Assembly (NCBI GenBank): GCA_016187465.1
Contig: JACPJQ010000003.1
Location: forward strand, 124,001 to 188,000
Length of the DNA: 64,000 nucleotides
Origin: Candidatus Woesearchaeota archaeon
Lineage (GTDB): Archaea > Nanobdellota > Nanobdellia > Woesearchaeales > GW2011-AR4
Direction: 5' to 3'
Part shown: one piece after another, positions 45,232 to 54,417 of the stretch
How positions within the stretch are numbered: the first letter of the stretch is position 1
Layout of the letters: each line of letters begins with the position of its first letter
The notes under the pieces: model-generated
What the model was told of the DNA's origin: nothing
Database searches by the model: none
Seen by the model: only the letters and a program-made list of their open reading frames with translations
Made by a program: the position numbers and the translations under genes

Positions 45232-45699
45232 ATGAAACAAACAATTTATAAAAGTCCTGCTTTAAAATGGATAGGCGAACTTTATAGAGGAGGAATTCCA
45301 CTCAATGAGGATATTATTCAAAAGAATTTACAGCTAGAGAATCTTAAGCAGGACTTAGAAGGCATCGTTGGAGAGATGAACACCAAGGTATTATTGGATG
45401 CGTCTAATCTACTGATTCCAGTGACAAATCAACCTTTTTGCCAGGAGTTGATGCTTTCTTTAGGTGGAGTAAAAACTAGGGCGAATGTGATAGTTCGAGC
45501 TATAAGATATTCAATTGTGAAATCTTTGCCATTGCCTTCTTCATATGAAGAAATGTATATGGATGATTTTTATGTTATAGCAGTTGCAGTAATTACAAAG
45601 AGAAAGTCGGCTGAAAGAGCAATACGCAATTACTTCATTTTGAAAGGTTGGGATGAACAGGAACAGCAGACCGGAATGATGGCTCTGGACTTAAAATAA
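45232..45699 (+). CDS. Hypothetical protein, 155 aa
   Basis: Mostly helical, soluble, starting MKQTIYKSPALKWIGELYRG; contains GIVGEMNTKVLLDASNLLIP and IRYSIVKSLPLPSSYEEMYM. A GTGGAGGAAAAGG leader supplies a strong ribosome-binding site. 25 bp before the HisG-HisE fusion in the same direction. Not recognised. Confidence 0.6.
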   Translation: MKQTIYKSPALKWIGELYRGGIPLNEDIIQKNLQLENLKQDLEGIVGEMNTKVLLDASNLLIPVTNQPFCQELMLSLGGVKTRANVIVRAIRYSIVKSLPLPSSYEEMYMDDFYVIAVAVITKRKSAERAIRNYFILKGWDEQEQQTGMMALDLK

Positions 45700-45724
45700 T
45701 TATAAGCGTGGAGTATGAAAGAAA

Positions 45725-46669
45725 ATGTACCGCGAAAACATGTACGATGTCATTAAAGGAACAGGAGAAAGGGTGTCCGCATTAGTCGTACCTAAAAACA
45801 ACGGACTTAAAGGATATGCATGGAAAGTCATGAAAGAGGCAGGACTTGATTTGGAAAGCGCCAAGGAATTAGAAAAAGGCAGGCTAAAAGTTGGTGATTT
45901 GAGAGTCTTGTTAAGAAGAGGGGAGGACATCCCTCAAATCGTTGTTGATGAATTTAATAATGGAAATATTATTTTGGGCTTGACCGGTGATGATTTATAT
46001 GATGAATACAGGCTCAAAAACCCGCAAAATCTGTTAAAAATTGAGAATACTTATGACTGGTATGATGAGAAAGCAAGATTTTTCAGGCCAACTCTATGCC
46101 TCATAAATAAAAGCGGCAAAGCGCAAGACATCCCTTTGGATGCAAGAATAGCTGTCAATGGCAAATATGAGAACACCAGCAGAAATTATCTTCAAACAAG
46201 CCCTTTATTCGATGGAAAAAAATCTACTGTTGCAGTTTACAATGGAGATCTGGAAAGCACTGTGAAGCGCGGCACTAACGATTGCTGCATAGATACTGTT
46301 TATAGCGGCTCAAGTATTGATGGATATGGTTTGGGCATTGTGCAAAAAATCAGGTTCAGCGATTTGGTTGTGATCTCTCCGCTGAAAACGGAGGAAAGTT
46401 TTTTTGGCAAAGTTATAAACAGGGAATATGGGCAGATAAAGAGAAGAAAAGAAAATCCGACATGCTCTGTCACTTCTCAATTGCTGGAAGACCCGGAAAA
46501 ACTAAGAAGAAAAATAAATGAGGAATCCTATGAATTAACACAGGCACTTTCAGGAAAGGGGGATGTAACTGCAGAAAGCGCTGATATGTTATATTCAACT
46601 TTTTTAGCTCTTGTGCAGAGAGACATTACCCTCGATGACATCGCAGTCGAAATAAGCAAAAGGCAATAA
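45725..46669 (+). CDS. HisG-HisE fusion (ATP phosphoribosyltransferase + phosphoribosyl-ATP pyrophosphatase)
   Basis: 314 residues. Residues 15-235 match HisG: LVVPKNNGLKGYAWKVMKEA, RGEDIPQIVVDEF, IILGLTGDDLYDEY, then VNGKYENTSRNYL and DCCIDTVYSGSSIDGYGLGI near the PRPP site. Residues 240-314 match HisE/MazG-like helices: LLEDPEKLRRKINEESYELT, then AESADMLYSTFLALVQRDIT with the EExxE and ExxD metal ligands. Together they would convert ATP and PRPP to phosphoribosyl-AMP, the first two steps of histidine synthesis. No other his biosynthesis gene is in the window. HisG is the short type. hisS lies 460 bp downstream. Confidence 0.8.
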   Translation: MYRENMYDVIKGTGERVSALVVPKNNGLKGYAWKVMKEAGLDLESAKELEKGRLKVGDLRVLLRRGEDIPQIVVDEFNNGNIILGLTGDDLYDEYRLKNPQNLLKIENTYDWYDEKARFFRPTLCLINKSGKAQDIPLDARIAVNGKYENTSRNYLQTSPLFDGKKSTVAVYNGDLESTVKRGTNDCCIDTVYSGSSIDGYGLGIVQKIRFSDLVVISPLKTEESFFGKVINREYGQIKRRKENPTCSVTSQLLEDPEKLRRKINEESYELTQALSGKGDVTAESADMLYSTFLALVQRDITLDDIAVEISKRQ

Positions 46670-46671
46670 CG

Positions 46672-47031
46672 ATGGAGAAAATAAGCCATAGTTCAAAACT
46701 ATTAGGCGAAATTACAGATATGTATTCAAAGTTTTCATATAATTTAGAAAGCTTACTTTTTTACCCAAATCAAAACATCTCTGGACAAAATGATAGAAAT
46801 AGAAAAAATATGGAACTTTTTGCTAGAACTGGCTTAGAAAGGTTAGCTACTACATGGGTTCCGGGAGTTTACTTATACAAGGAATTAAAGAGAATGCAAC
46901 ATAGTGGTACACTGAGCGTGTCAAAATATAAAATTAGGAGGTATGGGGCAATTATAACTGTTGAATTACTATTAAACATTACGAGGTCGGTTGCTGTGCA
47001 TACCCAATATAAACTTTATCAGTTACTTTGA
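46672..47031 (+). CDS. Hypothetical protein, 119 aa
   Basis: Starts 2 bp after the HisG-HisE stop, so probably co-translated. Helical: SKLLGEITDMYSKFSYNLES, then RKNMELFARTGLERLATTWV and ITVELLLNITRSVAVHTQY. No motif known to me. Confidence 0.55.
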   Translation: MEKISHSSKLLGEITDMYSKFSYNLESLLFYPNQNISGQNDRNRKNMELFARTGLERLATTWVPGVYLYKELKRMQHSGTLSVSKYKIRRYGAIITVELLLNITRSVAVHTQYKLYQLL

Positions 47032-47130
47032 ACTTTTTTAGTGATACCTTTTTATATGAGTAAGAACAGATTGTTAGATAAAATATGAAAAGTGATATAA
47101 ACAAGTATTTAACAACTATTAGAATCTAAA

Positions 47131-48405
47131 ATGGACCTTCAGCTGCCAAAAGGAACCCGGGACTTTTCGCCCGAAGAGAAGATTTTAAGGGATAAGATAG
47201 TTGGCGCTCTAAAGGAAGTTTTTGAGCTTTACGGCTTTGCGCCTCTGGAAACGCCTCTTATTGAGAAGTTTGAGATTCTGGCTTCCAAATATGCAGGAGG
47301 AGCTGAGATACTGAAGGAAACCTTCAGGCTTAAAGACCAAGGCGACAGAGAGCTTGGATTGAGGTATGACTTAACGGTGCCGCTGGCAAGGTACATTGGA
47401 ATGAACCCAAACACAAAGATGCCTTTCAAGCGATACCAGATTGGAGAGGTATTCAGAGACGGGCCTGTCGCTTCCTCAAGATACCGTCAGTTTACCCAAT
47501 GCGATGTTGATGTTATCGGCTCTTCTTCAATGGCTGCAGACGCTGAAATCATATCCTTGATATATACTGCATTTAGCAAGCTTGATTTGGAGATCGCTGT
47601 CAAAGTAAATAACAGAAAATTACTTAATGATGCATTAAATTATTGCGGAATTGAAAAAAGCAGGCAGGAGTCTGTTATAATATCGATAGACAAGCTTGAA
47701 AAATTCGGCATTAATGTTGTAAAAAATGAGCTGAAGCAGCAAAAACTGGATGATAAAAAAATAAACACAATATTAGGCATACTCAATATCCAGGGAAACA
47801 ACCAGCAAAAAATAAGCCAATTAAAAAAAATTCTCAAAAACTCTGAAGGTCTGGTTGAAATAGAGCAATTGCTGGAATGCCTGAAAATCATAAACCTTGA
47901 AGCTGATTTTGATGTCTCTCTGGCAAGGGGGCTTGCTTATTACACAGGAACTGTGATTGAGGCTTTCTTAAAAAGCAGCAGTGTTAAAAGCGCTGTATGC
48001 GCCGGAGGAAGGTATGACGGCATGCTGGGGGCTTTCCTCGGCAAAGGCTCTTATCCGGCAGTCGGCATTAGCTTCGGGGTTGACAGGGTATATGACGCAA
48101 TTTTCGAAAAGCAGAAAACAGCGCAGAAAACAAACACGCAAATTTACATAATCCCAATCAAGACATTGAATGAAAGCCTGAAAATAGCGCAGCAGTTGAG
48201 AAACGCCGGCATAAATACAGATATAGACTTGCTTGACAAAAGCCCAAGCAGGAATCTTGAGTATGCAAATTCTTTTGCCATTCCATATGTTGCTTTTATA
48301 GGCAAGAAAGAACTCGAAGAAAATAAAGTAAAGCTGAGGGATATGAAAAGCGGGAAAGAGGAGATGATAGATCTACAAACTCTTCTCAAAAAACTTAAAT
48401 CTTAG
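47131..48405 (+). CDS. hisS: Histidyl-tRNA synthetase
   Basis: 424 residues of a class II synthetase. MDLQLPKGTRDFSPEE is the usual start. Motif 2 region is FRDGPVASSRYRQFTQCDVD. The HisRS signatures LARGLAYYTGTVIEAF and CAGGRYDGMLGAF are present, and motif 3 is GISFGVDR. The C-terminal anticodon-binding domain (residues 330-424) is present, so it is a true HisRS and not the HisZ regulator. Overlaps the convergent map gene by 11 bp. Confidence 0.95.
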   Translation: MDLQLPKGTRDFSPEEKILRDKIVGALKEVFELYGFAPLETPLIEKFEILASKYAGGAEILKETFRLKDQGDRELGLRYDLTVPLARYIGMNPNTKMPFKRYQIGEVFRDGPVASSRYRQFTQCDVDVIGSSSMAADAEIISLIYTAFSKLDLEIAVKVNNRKLLNDALNYCGIEKSRQESVIISIDKLEKFGINVVKNELKQQKLDDKKINTILGILNIQGNNQQKISQLKKILKNSEGLVEIEQLLECLKIINLEADFDVSLARGLAYYTGTVIEAFLKSSSVKSAVCAGGRYDGMLGAFLGKGSYPAVGISFGVDRVYDAIFEKQKTAQKTNTQIYIIPIKTLNESLKIAQQLRNAGINTDIDLLDKSPSRNLEYANSFAIPYVAFIGKKELEENKVKLRDMKSGKEEMIDLQTLLKKLKS

Positions 48406-49285
48406 TCAAAACAATAACTTCTCCATTGTCATCAATCAATATGGAATGCTCTGCTTGTGATACAATGCCTTTGTTAACCTCAACCAATGGAGGAAATTGA
48501 TGGAGCATGCCAAGCTGCTCCAGTTCTCTCAATGCAAAGTTTGCTTTTGCGCCAAACTTTCTTGTGAGCCATCTCTTTGCAAAAGGCAGTCCCTCACAAG
48601 TTTCTATCTCTTTCAAAATCTCTCTTGTTATCGGGCTTCTTACGGGCTTTTTGTGCTCGAGCATGAACACAGTTGGCGTTCCCTTTTCAACCACAACTCC
48701 TGGGCCTGTTGTCGCAAAAGGCTCAACCGCAAATGCCATTCCTTTTTTCAGGGTTGTCTTGTCGCCATTGTCAATATTTGGAAGCGTGGGATTTGTGTGT
48801 ATCCCATACAAGTCCAGTCCATGCCCGGACAAATTTCTTACGGGATTATAGCCATAGCTTGAAATTGTTTCATTTATAACCTTGCCAATCTGCCTTAATT
48901 CCGTGCCTACATTTATGATTTTCAAAGATTCTTCAAGCGCTTTTTGCGCCGCTTTTACTAAATCATCATATTTGCCCGACAAGTCGATTGTGTAAGCGTT
49001 GTCGCCTATTGCCCCGTCAACATGAACTCCCAAATCAAGGCTTACAACCTGCTCGTCAAAAATAGTTTTGTCATCTTCTTCTATGCAGAAATGCGCCGCA
49101 ATTTCATTGCACGAAATCTGGACAGGAAAAGCTGGTTTTCCTCCAAGCTCGTAAATCTTTTTTTCTATCAGCTCTGTTGTTTCCAAAAGAGAATTCCCCT
49201 TCTTAATCAATGATTTCCCGTATTCAAGAGCTTCAGCGGAAATTCTGCCTGCCTTGATGTAGTTCTGTTTTGTTTGTTCATCCAT
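48395..49285 (-). CDS. map: Methionine aminopeptidase, type II
   Basis: 296 residues; removes the N-terminal Met from new proteins with a dinuclear metal centre. Ligands are the Asp residues in SLDLGVHVDGAIGDNAYT, the His in SGHGLDLYGIHTNP, the Glu in FAVEPFATTG and the Glu in SQAEHSILI. A helical insert after the fourth motif (TREILKEIETCEGLPFAKRW) marks type II. Length is that of archaeal enzymes. Convergent with hisS. Confidence 0.95.
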   Translation of the reverse strand: MDEQTKQNYIKAGRISAEALEYGKSLIKKGNSLLETTELIEKKIYELGGKPAFPVQISCNEIAAHFCIEEDDKTIFDEQVVSLDLGVHVDGAIGDNAYTIDLSGKYDDLVKAAQKALEESLKIINVGTELRQIGKVINETISSYGYNPVRNLSGHGLDLYGIHTNPTLPNIDNGDKTTLKKGMAFAVEPFATTGPGVVVEKGTPTVFMLEHKKPVRSPITREILKEIETCEGLPFAKRWLTRKFGAKANFALRELEQLGMLHQFPPLVEVNKGIVSQAEHSILIDDNGEVIVLTKI

Positions 49286-49453
49286 TAGAAAAAAGATTTA
49301 AAGGAATTATTTAAAGGTTATTATAAAACTTTAACGATTATGGAAAAGATTAAATAGTAAAAGTGTATAAGGATTTTCATGCAAAAGCTTCTATCGATAA
49401 ATTTATATACGTATTATAGCAAATGACACAATTATTTATACATAAATAAGTCA

Positions 49454-49544
49454 TTTGCTTGTCAAAAATTTCACGTATTTATTATAAATTGATGAAATTT
49501 TTGAGCACTCGAAAACCCGTAAGGTTTTCTTTGTATTACGAACG
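49454..49544 (-). repeat. 91-bp dispersed repeat, copy 2 (inverted relative to 25441)
   Basis: Exact reverse complement of 25441-25531. The outer stem AGCAAATGAC/GTCATTTGCT (about 49419-49460) differs from copy 1 while keeping pairing. It lies in the gap between the map and 49557 genes and ends 12 bp before that gene's ATG. Confidence 0.85.
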
Positions 49545-49556
49545 GACAACTATTGT

Positions 49557-49919
49557 ATGGAGCACAAACTTCCTTTAACACTTAGGGTATCAGTTCATCC
49601 GTCGCCAAATGGTTATATGGTTATTGGCACCAGTGCTATGCCACCCGGTATTAAAGCCGATTCACTAGAGATAGCCGCGCTGTTGGCAACGGAAATTATA
49701 GTTGATGAAGTATTAGCTTATTCTCGAGGCAAAAAATCTTTAGATGAATTAACTAGAAAAACACTAAGTGATAAAGACCTCCAATTTTTAAATAAGATTG
49801 AAGGAGAATATGCTAAAAGTAAACCTTACTTTTATCACCCACTTTTGCCTACTGAAGTTCAAGCAGTGATTGGAAATATTGAATATAGAATTGCTGAAAG
49901 AGATATTTTCGAAAATTAA
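49557..49919 (+). CDS. Hypothetical protein, 120 aa
   Basis: Starts 12 bp downstream of repeat copy 2, whose sequence therefore forms its leader. Alpha/beta soluble protein with LTLRVSVHPSPNGYMVIGTS, AALLATEIIVDEVLAYS and GNIEYRIAERDIF. Convergent with fttA. Family unknown. Confidence 0.6.
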   Translation: MEHKLPLTLRVSVHPSPNGYMVIGTSAMPPGIKADSLEIAALLATEIIVDEVLAYSRGKKSLDELTRKTLSDKDLQFLNKIEGEYAKSKPYFYHPLLPTEVQAVIGNIEYRIAERDIFEN

Positions 49920-49935
49920 ACATTAAGAATTTTCT

Positions 49936-51828
49936 CTATTTCACCCTCACAGTCTCCAGATTCCTTGGAGCGACTGTCTCAATCCTGAATCCTTTGTGTA
50001 TGGAACTGGCCAAATCAAGGCATCTTGAGTTTTCGCCGTGATTTATTATGACTTTCTTCGGGCGGGGCTCGCACTTCGCAACAAAGTTCATCAATTGGTT
50101 TCTTGAGGAATGCCCTGAAAAGCCTTCAACAGTGTGAACCTGCATTTTAATCTGAAGCATTTCCTGCTTACCTCCATCGGAAAAGGTAAATTCTCTTTCG
50201 CCTTTTTGTATCCTCCTTCCCATCGAGCCTTCTCCTTGGTAATTCACAAATCCTATTGCGTTCTTTGGGTTGTCGCAGAGGTGCTTCAAGTACTCGACTG
50301 ATGGGCCTCCTGTAAGCATTCCTGAAGTTGCCAGCACGACACAGGCTCCTGTATTCTCGATAACATCCATTCTTTCTTTTTGGGAGCCTACTCTTTTAAA
50401 AATTTCATGCAAAAACGGATTTTGGTCTTTGTGGAATATAAGCTTTCTCACTGTATTGTTAAGATATTCAGGATATGCTGTGTGAATTGCTGTAACGTCC
50501 CACACCATCCCGTCAATATAAACAGGAACGGGCTCCATCCTGCCTTCCCTAACCATCTGCTCAATTGCCAGCATGACCTCTTGCGCCCTTCCTACCCCCA
50601 ATGTCGGGATCAAAACTTTTCCTTTTCTTTCAATTGTTTCTTTTATTATGGTCATCAGCTCTTCGTCTGTTTCCTGCCTGTGCGGCATGATGTTGTCTTT
50701 GCCTCCGTAAGTGGCTTCAAGCATCAATGTCTCAAGCCTTGGGAACATGGTCACAGCAGGCTCAAGCAATAGGGTCTTGCCGTATTTCTGGTCGCCGCTG
50801 TACAAGATATTATGTAAGCCGTTTCCGACGTGTAGATGAACCATGGCGCTGCCAAGGATATGTCCTGCATTGTACATTGTAATCCGCACATCAGGAGTCA
50901 CATCACTGACCTCATCATACTCAAGCGTTATGGTGTGCTTTACCATTTCCTTGATATCCTCTGCAGTGAATATCGGATCAGAGCCGTCTGCCCTTTGTAT
51001 TTTTATGTAATCAAGCAATAACAGCGCGGAAACATCTCTTGACGGCTCAGTGCAGTAAACAGGACCTCTGTATCCGTACTTGAACAGGTAAGGTATAAAA
51101 CCGCAATGGTCTATATGGGCATGGCTTAGGATAACTGCATCTAATTCATTGATGTTGAATTCAGGCGCATCCAAGTAAGGGTATGGCTTGTCGGGGGATG
51201 CAACATTAATCCCGCAGTCCAGCAAAATCCTTGACTCGGGCGTCTGCAGGAATATGCAGCTTCTTCCAACCTGCCTTCCGCTGCCAAGGTAAGTCATCCT
51301 TATCCACTCATTCTTCTTCTCCCGGCGCCATCCGTCATAGATTCTATGGCCTACTTTGTCTAAAAATTTTCTCCTGTAGTCGCTGTTCTGATAAAGGACT
51401 GCCCTGATGTTTTCAATCAGCTTTGACCTTATTGCGGGCTTCCTCCTTATAAGAGGCACCCACAAAGTTTGCGTCCTTATCTCCCTCAAAAGCGCGCCCT
51501 GCTTGCCTATTGCCAGGCCTGGCTTGTCGGACTCTATTATGACCCTGCTTCTTTGCGGGTCGAAAATAACCTGGTCAACTCCTGCCTCCTCTGGAATTAT
51601 TGAGCGTATTATCTTTTCAGCCTCTTCCATGTCCATTGTAATGCTTGGATCGGGCCTTAGCTCAACTCTCTTTTTTATGTCATCGACTATCCTCTTTATC
51701 ATCCCGTTGTTGTTTAAGAAAAAATCCTTGTCTTTTGTGTAGAGAACTATATTGGCGCCTTCAAAATTCACGTCGCTTATCTTGTTCTCGGGAAGGTTCT
51801 TTAGAATTTCCTTGGTTATGTCCGCCAT
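49936..51828 (-). CDS. fttA: Archaeal transcription termination factor FttA (aCPSF1), KH/beta-CASP ribonuclease
   Basis: 630 residues. N-terminal two KH domains (residues 1-145, with PGLAIGKQGALLREIR). Metallo-beta-lactamase motifs follow: SHAHIDHCGFIPYL (HxHxDH), YNAGHILGSAMVHLH and YSGDQKYG. The beta-CASP part includes PTLGVGRAQEVMLAIEQMV and ends with VEGFSGHSSRNQL and IINHGE. FttA is the archaeal counterpart of CPSF73; it cuts nascent RNA and drives transcription termination. Downstream is the 49557 gene (convergent), upstream is psmB. Confidence 0.95.
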   Translation of the reverse strand: MADITKEILKNLPENKISDVNFEGANIVLYTKDKDFFLNNNGMIKRIVDDIKKRVELRPDPSITMDMEEAEKIIRSIIPEEAGVDQVIFDPQRSRVIIESDKPGLAIGKQGALLREIRTQTLWVPLIRRKPAIRSKLIENIRAVLYQNSDYRRKFLDKVGHRIYDGWRREKKNEWIRMTYLGSGRQVGRSCIFLQTPESRILLDCGINVASPDKPYPYLDAPEFNINELDAVILSHAHIDHCGFIPYLFKYGYRGPVYCTEPSRDVSALLLLDYIKIQRADGSDPIFTAEDIKEMVKHTITLEYDEVSDVTPDVRITMYNAGHILGSAMVHLHVGNGLHNILYSGDQKYGKTLLLEPAVTMFPRLETLMLEATYGGKDNIMPHRQETDEELMTIIKETIERKGKVLIPTLGVGRAQEVMLAIEQMVREGRMEPVPVYIDGMVWDVTAIHTAYPEYLNNTVRKLIFHKDQNPFLHEIFKRVGSQKERMDVIENTGACVVLATSGMLTGGPSVEYLKHLCDNPKNAIGFVNYQGEGSMGRRIQKGEREFTFSDGGKQEMLQIKMQVHTVEGFSGHSSRNQLMNFVAKCEPRPKKVIINHGENSRCLDLASSIHKGFRIETVAPRNLETVRVK

Positions 51829-52080
51829 TGTAAAATTTTATTTGGTTTGTTTTTTAATTTGGTTATTTTAATTGAATTAATTTTTATTGCAGTTGTTATT
51901 GAATTTTATTTTCAATGAGTTGTTTTTGTTAATGTGCTATTAGTTGATGTTTTTGCGCTTCTTGCTGTTTACAAGAGAGCACGGCATTAACTATTCACAA
52001 AAATTTTAAAAAATAACTTGTGATTTAAGCCAGTAAAGATTTTTTATATGATATTCTGTTAGTTGCCCTTTATAGAAAAG

Positions 52081-52719
52081 TTATACCTCAATCCTTAGCT
52101 CAATCTCCTTGGAAAAAACTTTCTTAATCCCGTCTTTTGTTATTGAAACGATGTCTATGCCGTTTCCAGACGCTATGTCGCGCTGCACAGCCGCGTTAAT
52201 CCCCTTTGCAGCCAGCTTGACAGTCTCATCGACGCTTAGCCCTTTTTTATACAATGTTTCCAGCACTCCAAATGCCATTACAGAGCCTGAGCCGGAAGAA
52301 ATGTAATCATCAACTTCGACAATCGAGCCGTCAGGACTTAAGTCATAAAGGTGGAATCCGGATGAATCCTTGCCGCCTACAATGAAATGGCTGATGCCCG
52401 GTATCAGGCTGAGCTTTCTTATGTTGTTATAGACAAAATTTGCCAGCAGATTGGCTGCTTCCTTCACATTTGTTTCCCTGCCTGTCCTTATGTCCTTTAA
52501 CCTTAATTCAGCCTTTAGGTATTTAGTAAGCAATTGCACGTCAGACACAGTTCCTGCAACTGTCACAGCTATGCTGTCTGTTATTGTTATTATCTTGTCA
52601 AACTTCTTGTATGAGATCAGATAGCCGGAAGTCGCCCTCTTGTCAGCAGCCAAAACTATTCCGTCCCTGCAAACTAACCCTATAGTTGTCGTGCCTGTTT
52701 TCATCTCTGAATTATTCAT
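52081..52719 (-). CDS. psmB: Proteasome beta subunit
   Basis: 212 residues. A short propeptide (MNNSEMKTG) is removed to expose the catalytic Thr of TTTIGLVCRDGIVLAADKRA, with the Asp and Lys of the active site. GGKDSSGFHLYDLSPDGSIV and SGSGSVMAFGVLE are typical of beta subunits. It forms the inner rings of the 20S proteasome with PsmA, which is not in the window. Confidence 0.95.
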   Translation of the reverse strand: MNNSEMKTGTTTIGLVCRDGIVLAADKRATSGYLISYKKFDKIITITDSIAVTVAGTVSDVQLLTKYLKAELRLKDIRTGRETNVKEAANLLANFVYNNIRKLSLIPGISHFIVGGKDSSGFHLYDLSPDGSIVEVDDYISSGSGSVMAFGVLETLYKKGLSVDETVKLAAKGINAAVQRDIASGNGIDIVSITKDGIKKVFSKEIELRIEV

Positions 52720-52870
52720 TTTAAAACCCTAAAAAGAATTTCTTAATTACTATTATATCGAAGTAGTATTTAAATGTTGCGGAAATTTTTGAAATTTTAG
52801 GATATTCAGTCAGCAAAATGTAGTAATATTTATATATAGCAAGTTGCTATTGATATACTATAGGGATAAT

Positions 52871-53137
52871 ATGGAAACAACGCTGACTTTAAAGTTTAAG
52901 GGCATGGAATCTGAACTGCTTAACAAGATAGTGGAATCTGGGATGTTTAATTCAAAATCAGAGGCTATTCGGGCGGCATTTGTCAAGTATTGCGCAGATG
53001 TAGGCCTCTTGGAAGAAAGCAAATTCTGGACGGGCATAGTCAAGAGAATGAGGGAGGAGCTGCAGAAAGACAAGAGAAAGCCTTCTAACGTCCTTGCAAG
53101 AATAAAAAGAATAAAAAATGAAAATATTTCTGGATAG
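52871..53137 (+). CDS. Ribbon-helix-helix antitoxin
   Basis: 88 residues from the ATG at 52871: ETTLTLKFKGMESELLNKIV strand plus SKSEAIRAAFVKYCAD helices, the RHH pattern. Helical C-terminal tail binds the partner. Overlaps the PIN gene by 20 bp. TATA-like TTTATATATAG lies about 40 bp upstream. Confidence 0.72.
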   Translation: METTLTLKFKGMESELLNKIVESGMFNSKSEAIRAAFVKYCADVGLLEESKFWTGIVKRMREELQKDKRKPSNVLARIKRIKNENISG

Positions 53138-53537
53138 CTCTGCCATAATTTTTGCGTTTGAAATCCCAGAATCCAATTCAGCATTAGTCTTTGACCTTGT
53201 TCTTGAAAAAAAAATTGACGGCGTAATTTCGCCAAGAGTGCTGATGGAGGTTAGGAAGTATTTTAAGGAAATAAGAGGGAAGGATTTTGCATCCCTGATG
53301 GACTTTATATTAAAATCAAATTTTATAATTGCAGCAAATGAAGGCATAACTGGGGAAATGAAGAAACTTGAGGGTAAAATAAAGATGAAAGATGCTGAGC
53401 AGGCGGCAATTGTCAGAAAGTTAAACATTCCTTATTTGGTGGCATTTGACAGGGATTTCAAGGCAATAAGCGAGTACAGAACTCCAAAAGCTTTTGTCCA
53501 ATTATATGGATTAAAGCCTAAGAGAACGGAGTATTAA
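53118..53537 (+). CDS. PIN-domain toxin of a TA pair
   Basis: 139 residues. MKIFLDSSAIIFAFE gives the first Asp, VLMEVRKYF the Glu and KMKDAEQAAIVRKL the second Asp, with LVAFDRDFKAISEY near the C terminus as in PIN nucleases. Distinct from the two VapC proteins at 7263 and 44587. Probably an RNase toxin. Confidence 0.78.
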   Translation: MKIFLDSSAIIFAFEIPESNSALVFDLVLEKKIDGVISPRVLMEVRKYFKEIRGKDFASLMDFILKSNFIIAANEGITGEMKKLEGKIKMKDAEQAAIVRKLNIPYLVAFDRDFKAISEYRTPKAFVQLYGLKPKRTEY

Positions 53538-53665
53538 ACTTTTTGTAGAACTCAAATTCACACTATTTGTTGGAAAAATTCAGTGACATTAGATGCCGTA
53601 GATAATCGATACTCCGGATTTATTGTAATGAAATATATATTTGGATTTTTTTAAGGTTTTCTTTA

Positions 53666-53962
53666 TTATTCATTGGACGAGAACACAGCAACATACCTTT
53701 GTGTTGGATTTTGCCTTATTTGAGTCAAAACATTTTCTTTTAATTTCTGAGCCCTGTAATAAGGTATTGTTCCAAATGAAGCATCAGTAAAATATCCGCT
53801 TCGACCTCCAATTTGATCAAGGTGAAACCCATGATTGATTAATTCTGTTTGCTCATTTGGCTTTAGAGATGATTTTGGAAACCAACCAATTACTAAATCT
53901 TGTATGCCAACTACACTATCCCCCGGTTTAGGAAGTTGTATTATGCTTAGTGATGCCATCAT
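53666..53962 (-). CDS. Hypothetical protein, 98 aa
   Basis: Small soluble protein: SLSIIQLPKPGDSVVGIQDL, GWFPKSSLKPNEQTELINHG and FGTIPYYRAQKLKENVL. It is 35 bp from the next minus-strand gene, with which it may be co-expressed. Not recognised. Confidence 0.55.
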   Translation of the reverse strand: MMASLSIIQLPKPGDSVVGIQDLVIGWFPKSSLKPNEQTELINHGFHLDQIGGRSGYFTDASFGTIPYYRAQKLKENVLTQIRQNPTQRYVAVFSSNE

Positions 53963-53997
53963 TTCTAAATTCTAAAATGTTAATCTGTGGTTATTGT

Positions 53998-54399
53998 TTA
54001 CTCCCCTATCAATGACGTGACTAAATCCCCTAAACCACCCTCAACAGAATAATATGGTATGTAGTCCACATCAATTCCATCTCTTTTTAGCTCGTCTAAT
54101 ACGGGTCTTGCATTACTTTCATGCATAGCATCGCTCATTATAAACTTTGTTCGGGTGCCAAGTTTATGAACTTCCCTAATCAGCGTGGGACCACTCATGA
54201 AAGTATGGTCATCAAAACCAAAAGCCGTAATCAATAAATCAGGTCCGGGTCGAACCTCAGACATTTTATAATAAGCTGACCATGGGTTTCTAAATGTTGT
54301 TAAAGTGTACAAACCATTATTTAATTTGGGTGATAATGTGAATTGGTAGTCTACTATTTTTTCAATATCAGTATCGACGGCAAAAATAGTTTTTGGCAT
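53998..54399 (-). CDS. Response-regulator-like receiver domain protein
   Basis: 133 residues with the alternating beta/alpha order of a receiver domain: KTIFAVDTDIEKIVD (acidic pocket), PDLLITAFGFDDHTFMSGPT (where the phosphoacceptor Asp would be; here DLLIT lacks the usual D-x-x-x-P), then TKFIMSDAMHESNARPVLDE and IDVDYIPYYSVEGGL. Likely degenerate and possibly not phosphorylated. No kinase adjoins. Confidence 0.5.
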   Translation of the reverse strand: MPKTIFAVDTDIEKIVDYQFTLSPKLNNGLYTLTTFRNPWSAYYKMSEVRPGPDLLITAFGFDDHTFMSGPTLIREVHKLGTRTKFIMSDAMHESNARPVLDELKRDGIDVDYIPYYSVEGGLGDLVTSLIGE

Positions 54400-54417
54400 A
54401 TTATCCTAAATGAATTC

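Noticed and set aside
53998-54399. True two-component response regulator
   Set aside because: The expected phosphoacceptor motif is not intact and no histidine kinase is nearby; only a receiver-like fold is suggested.
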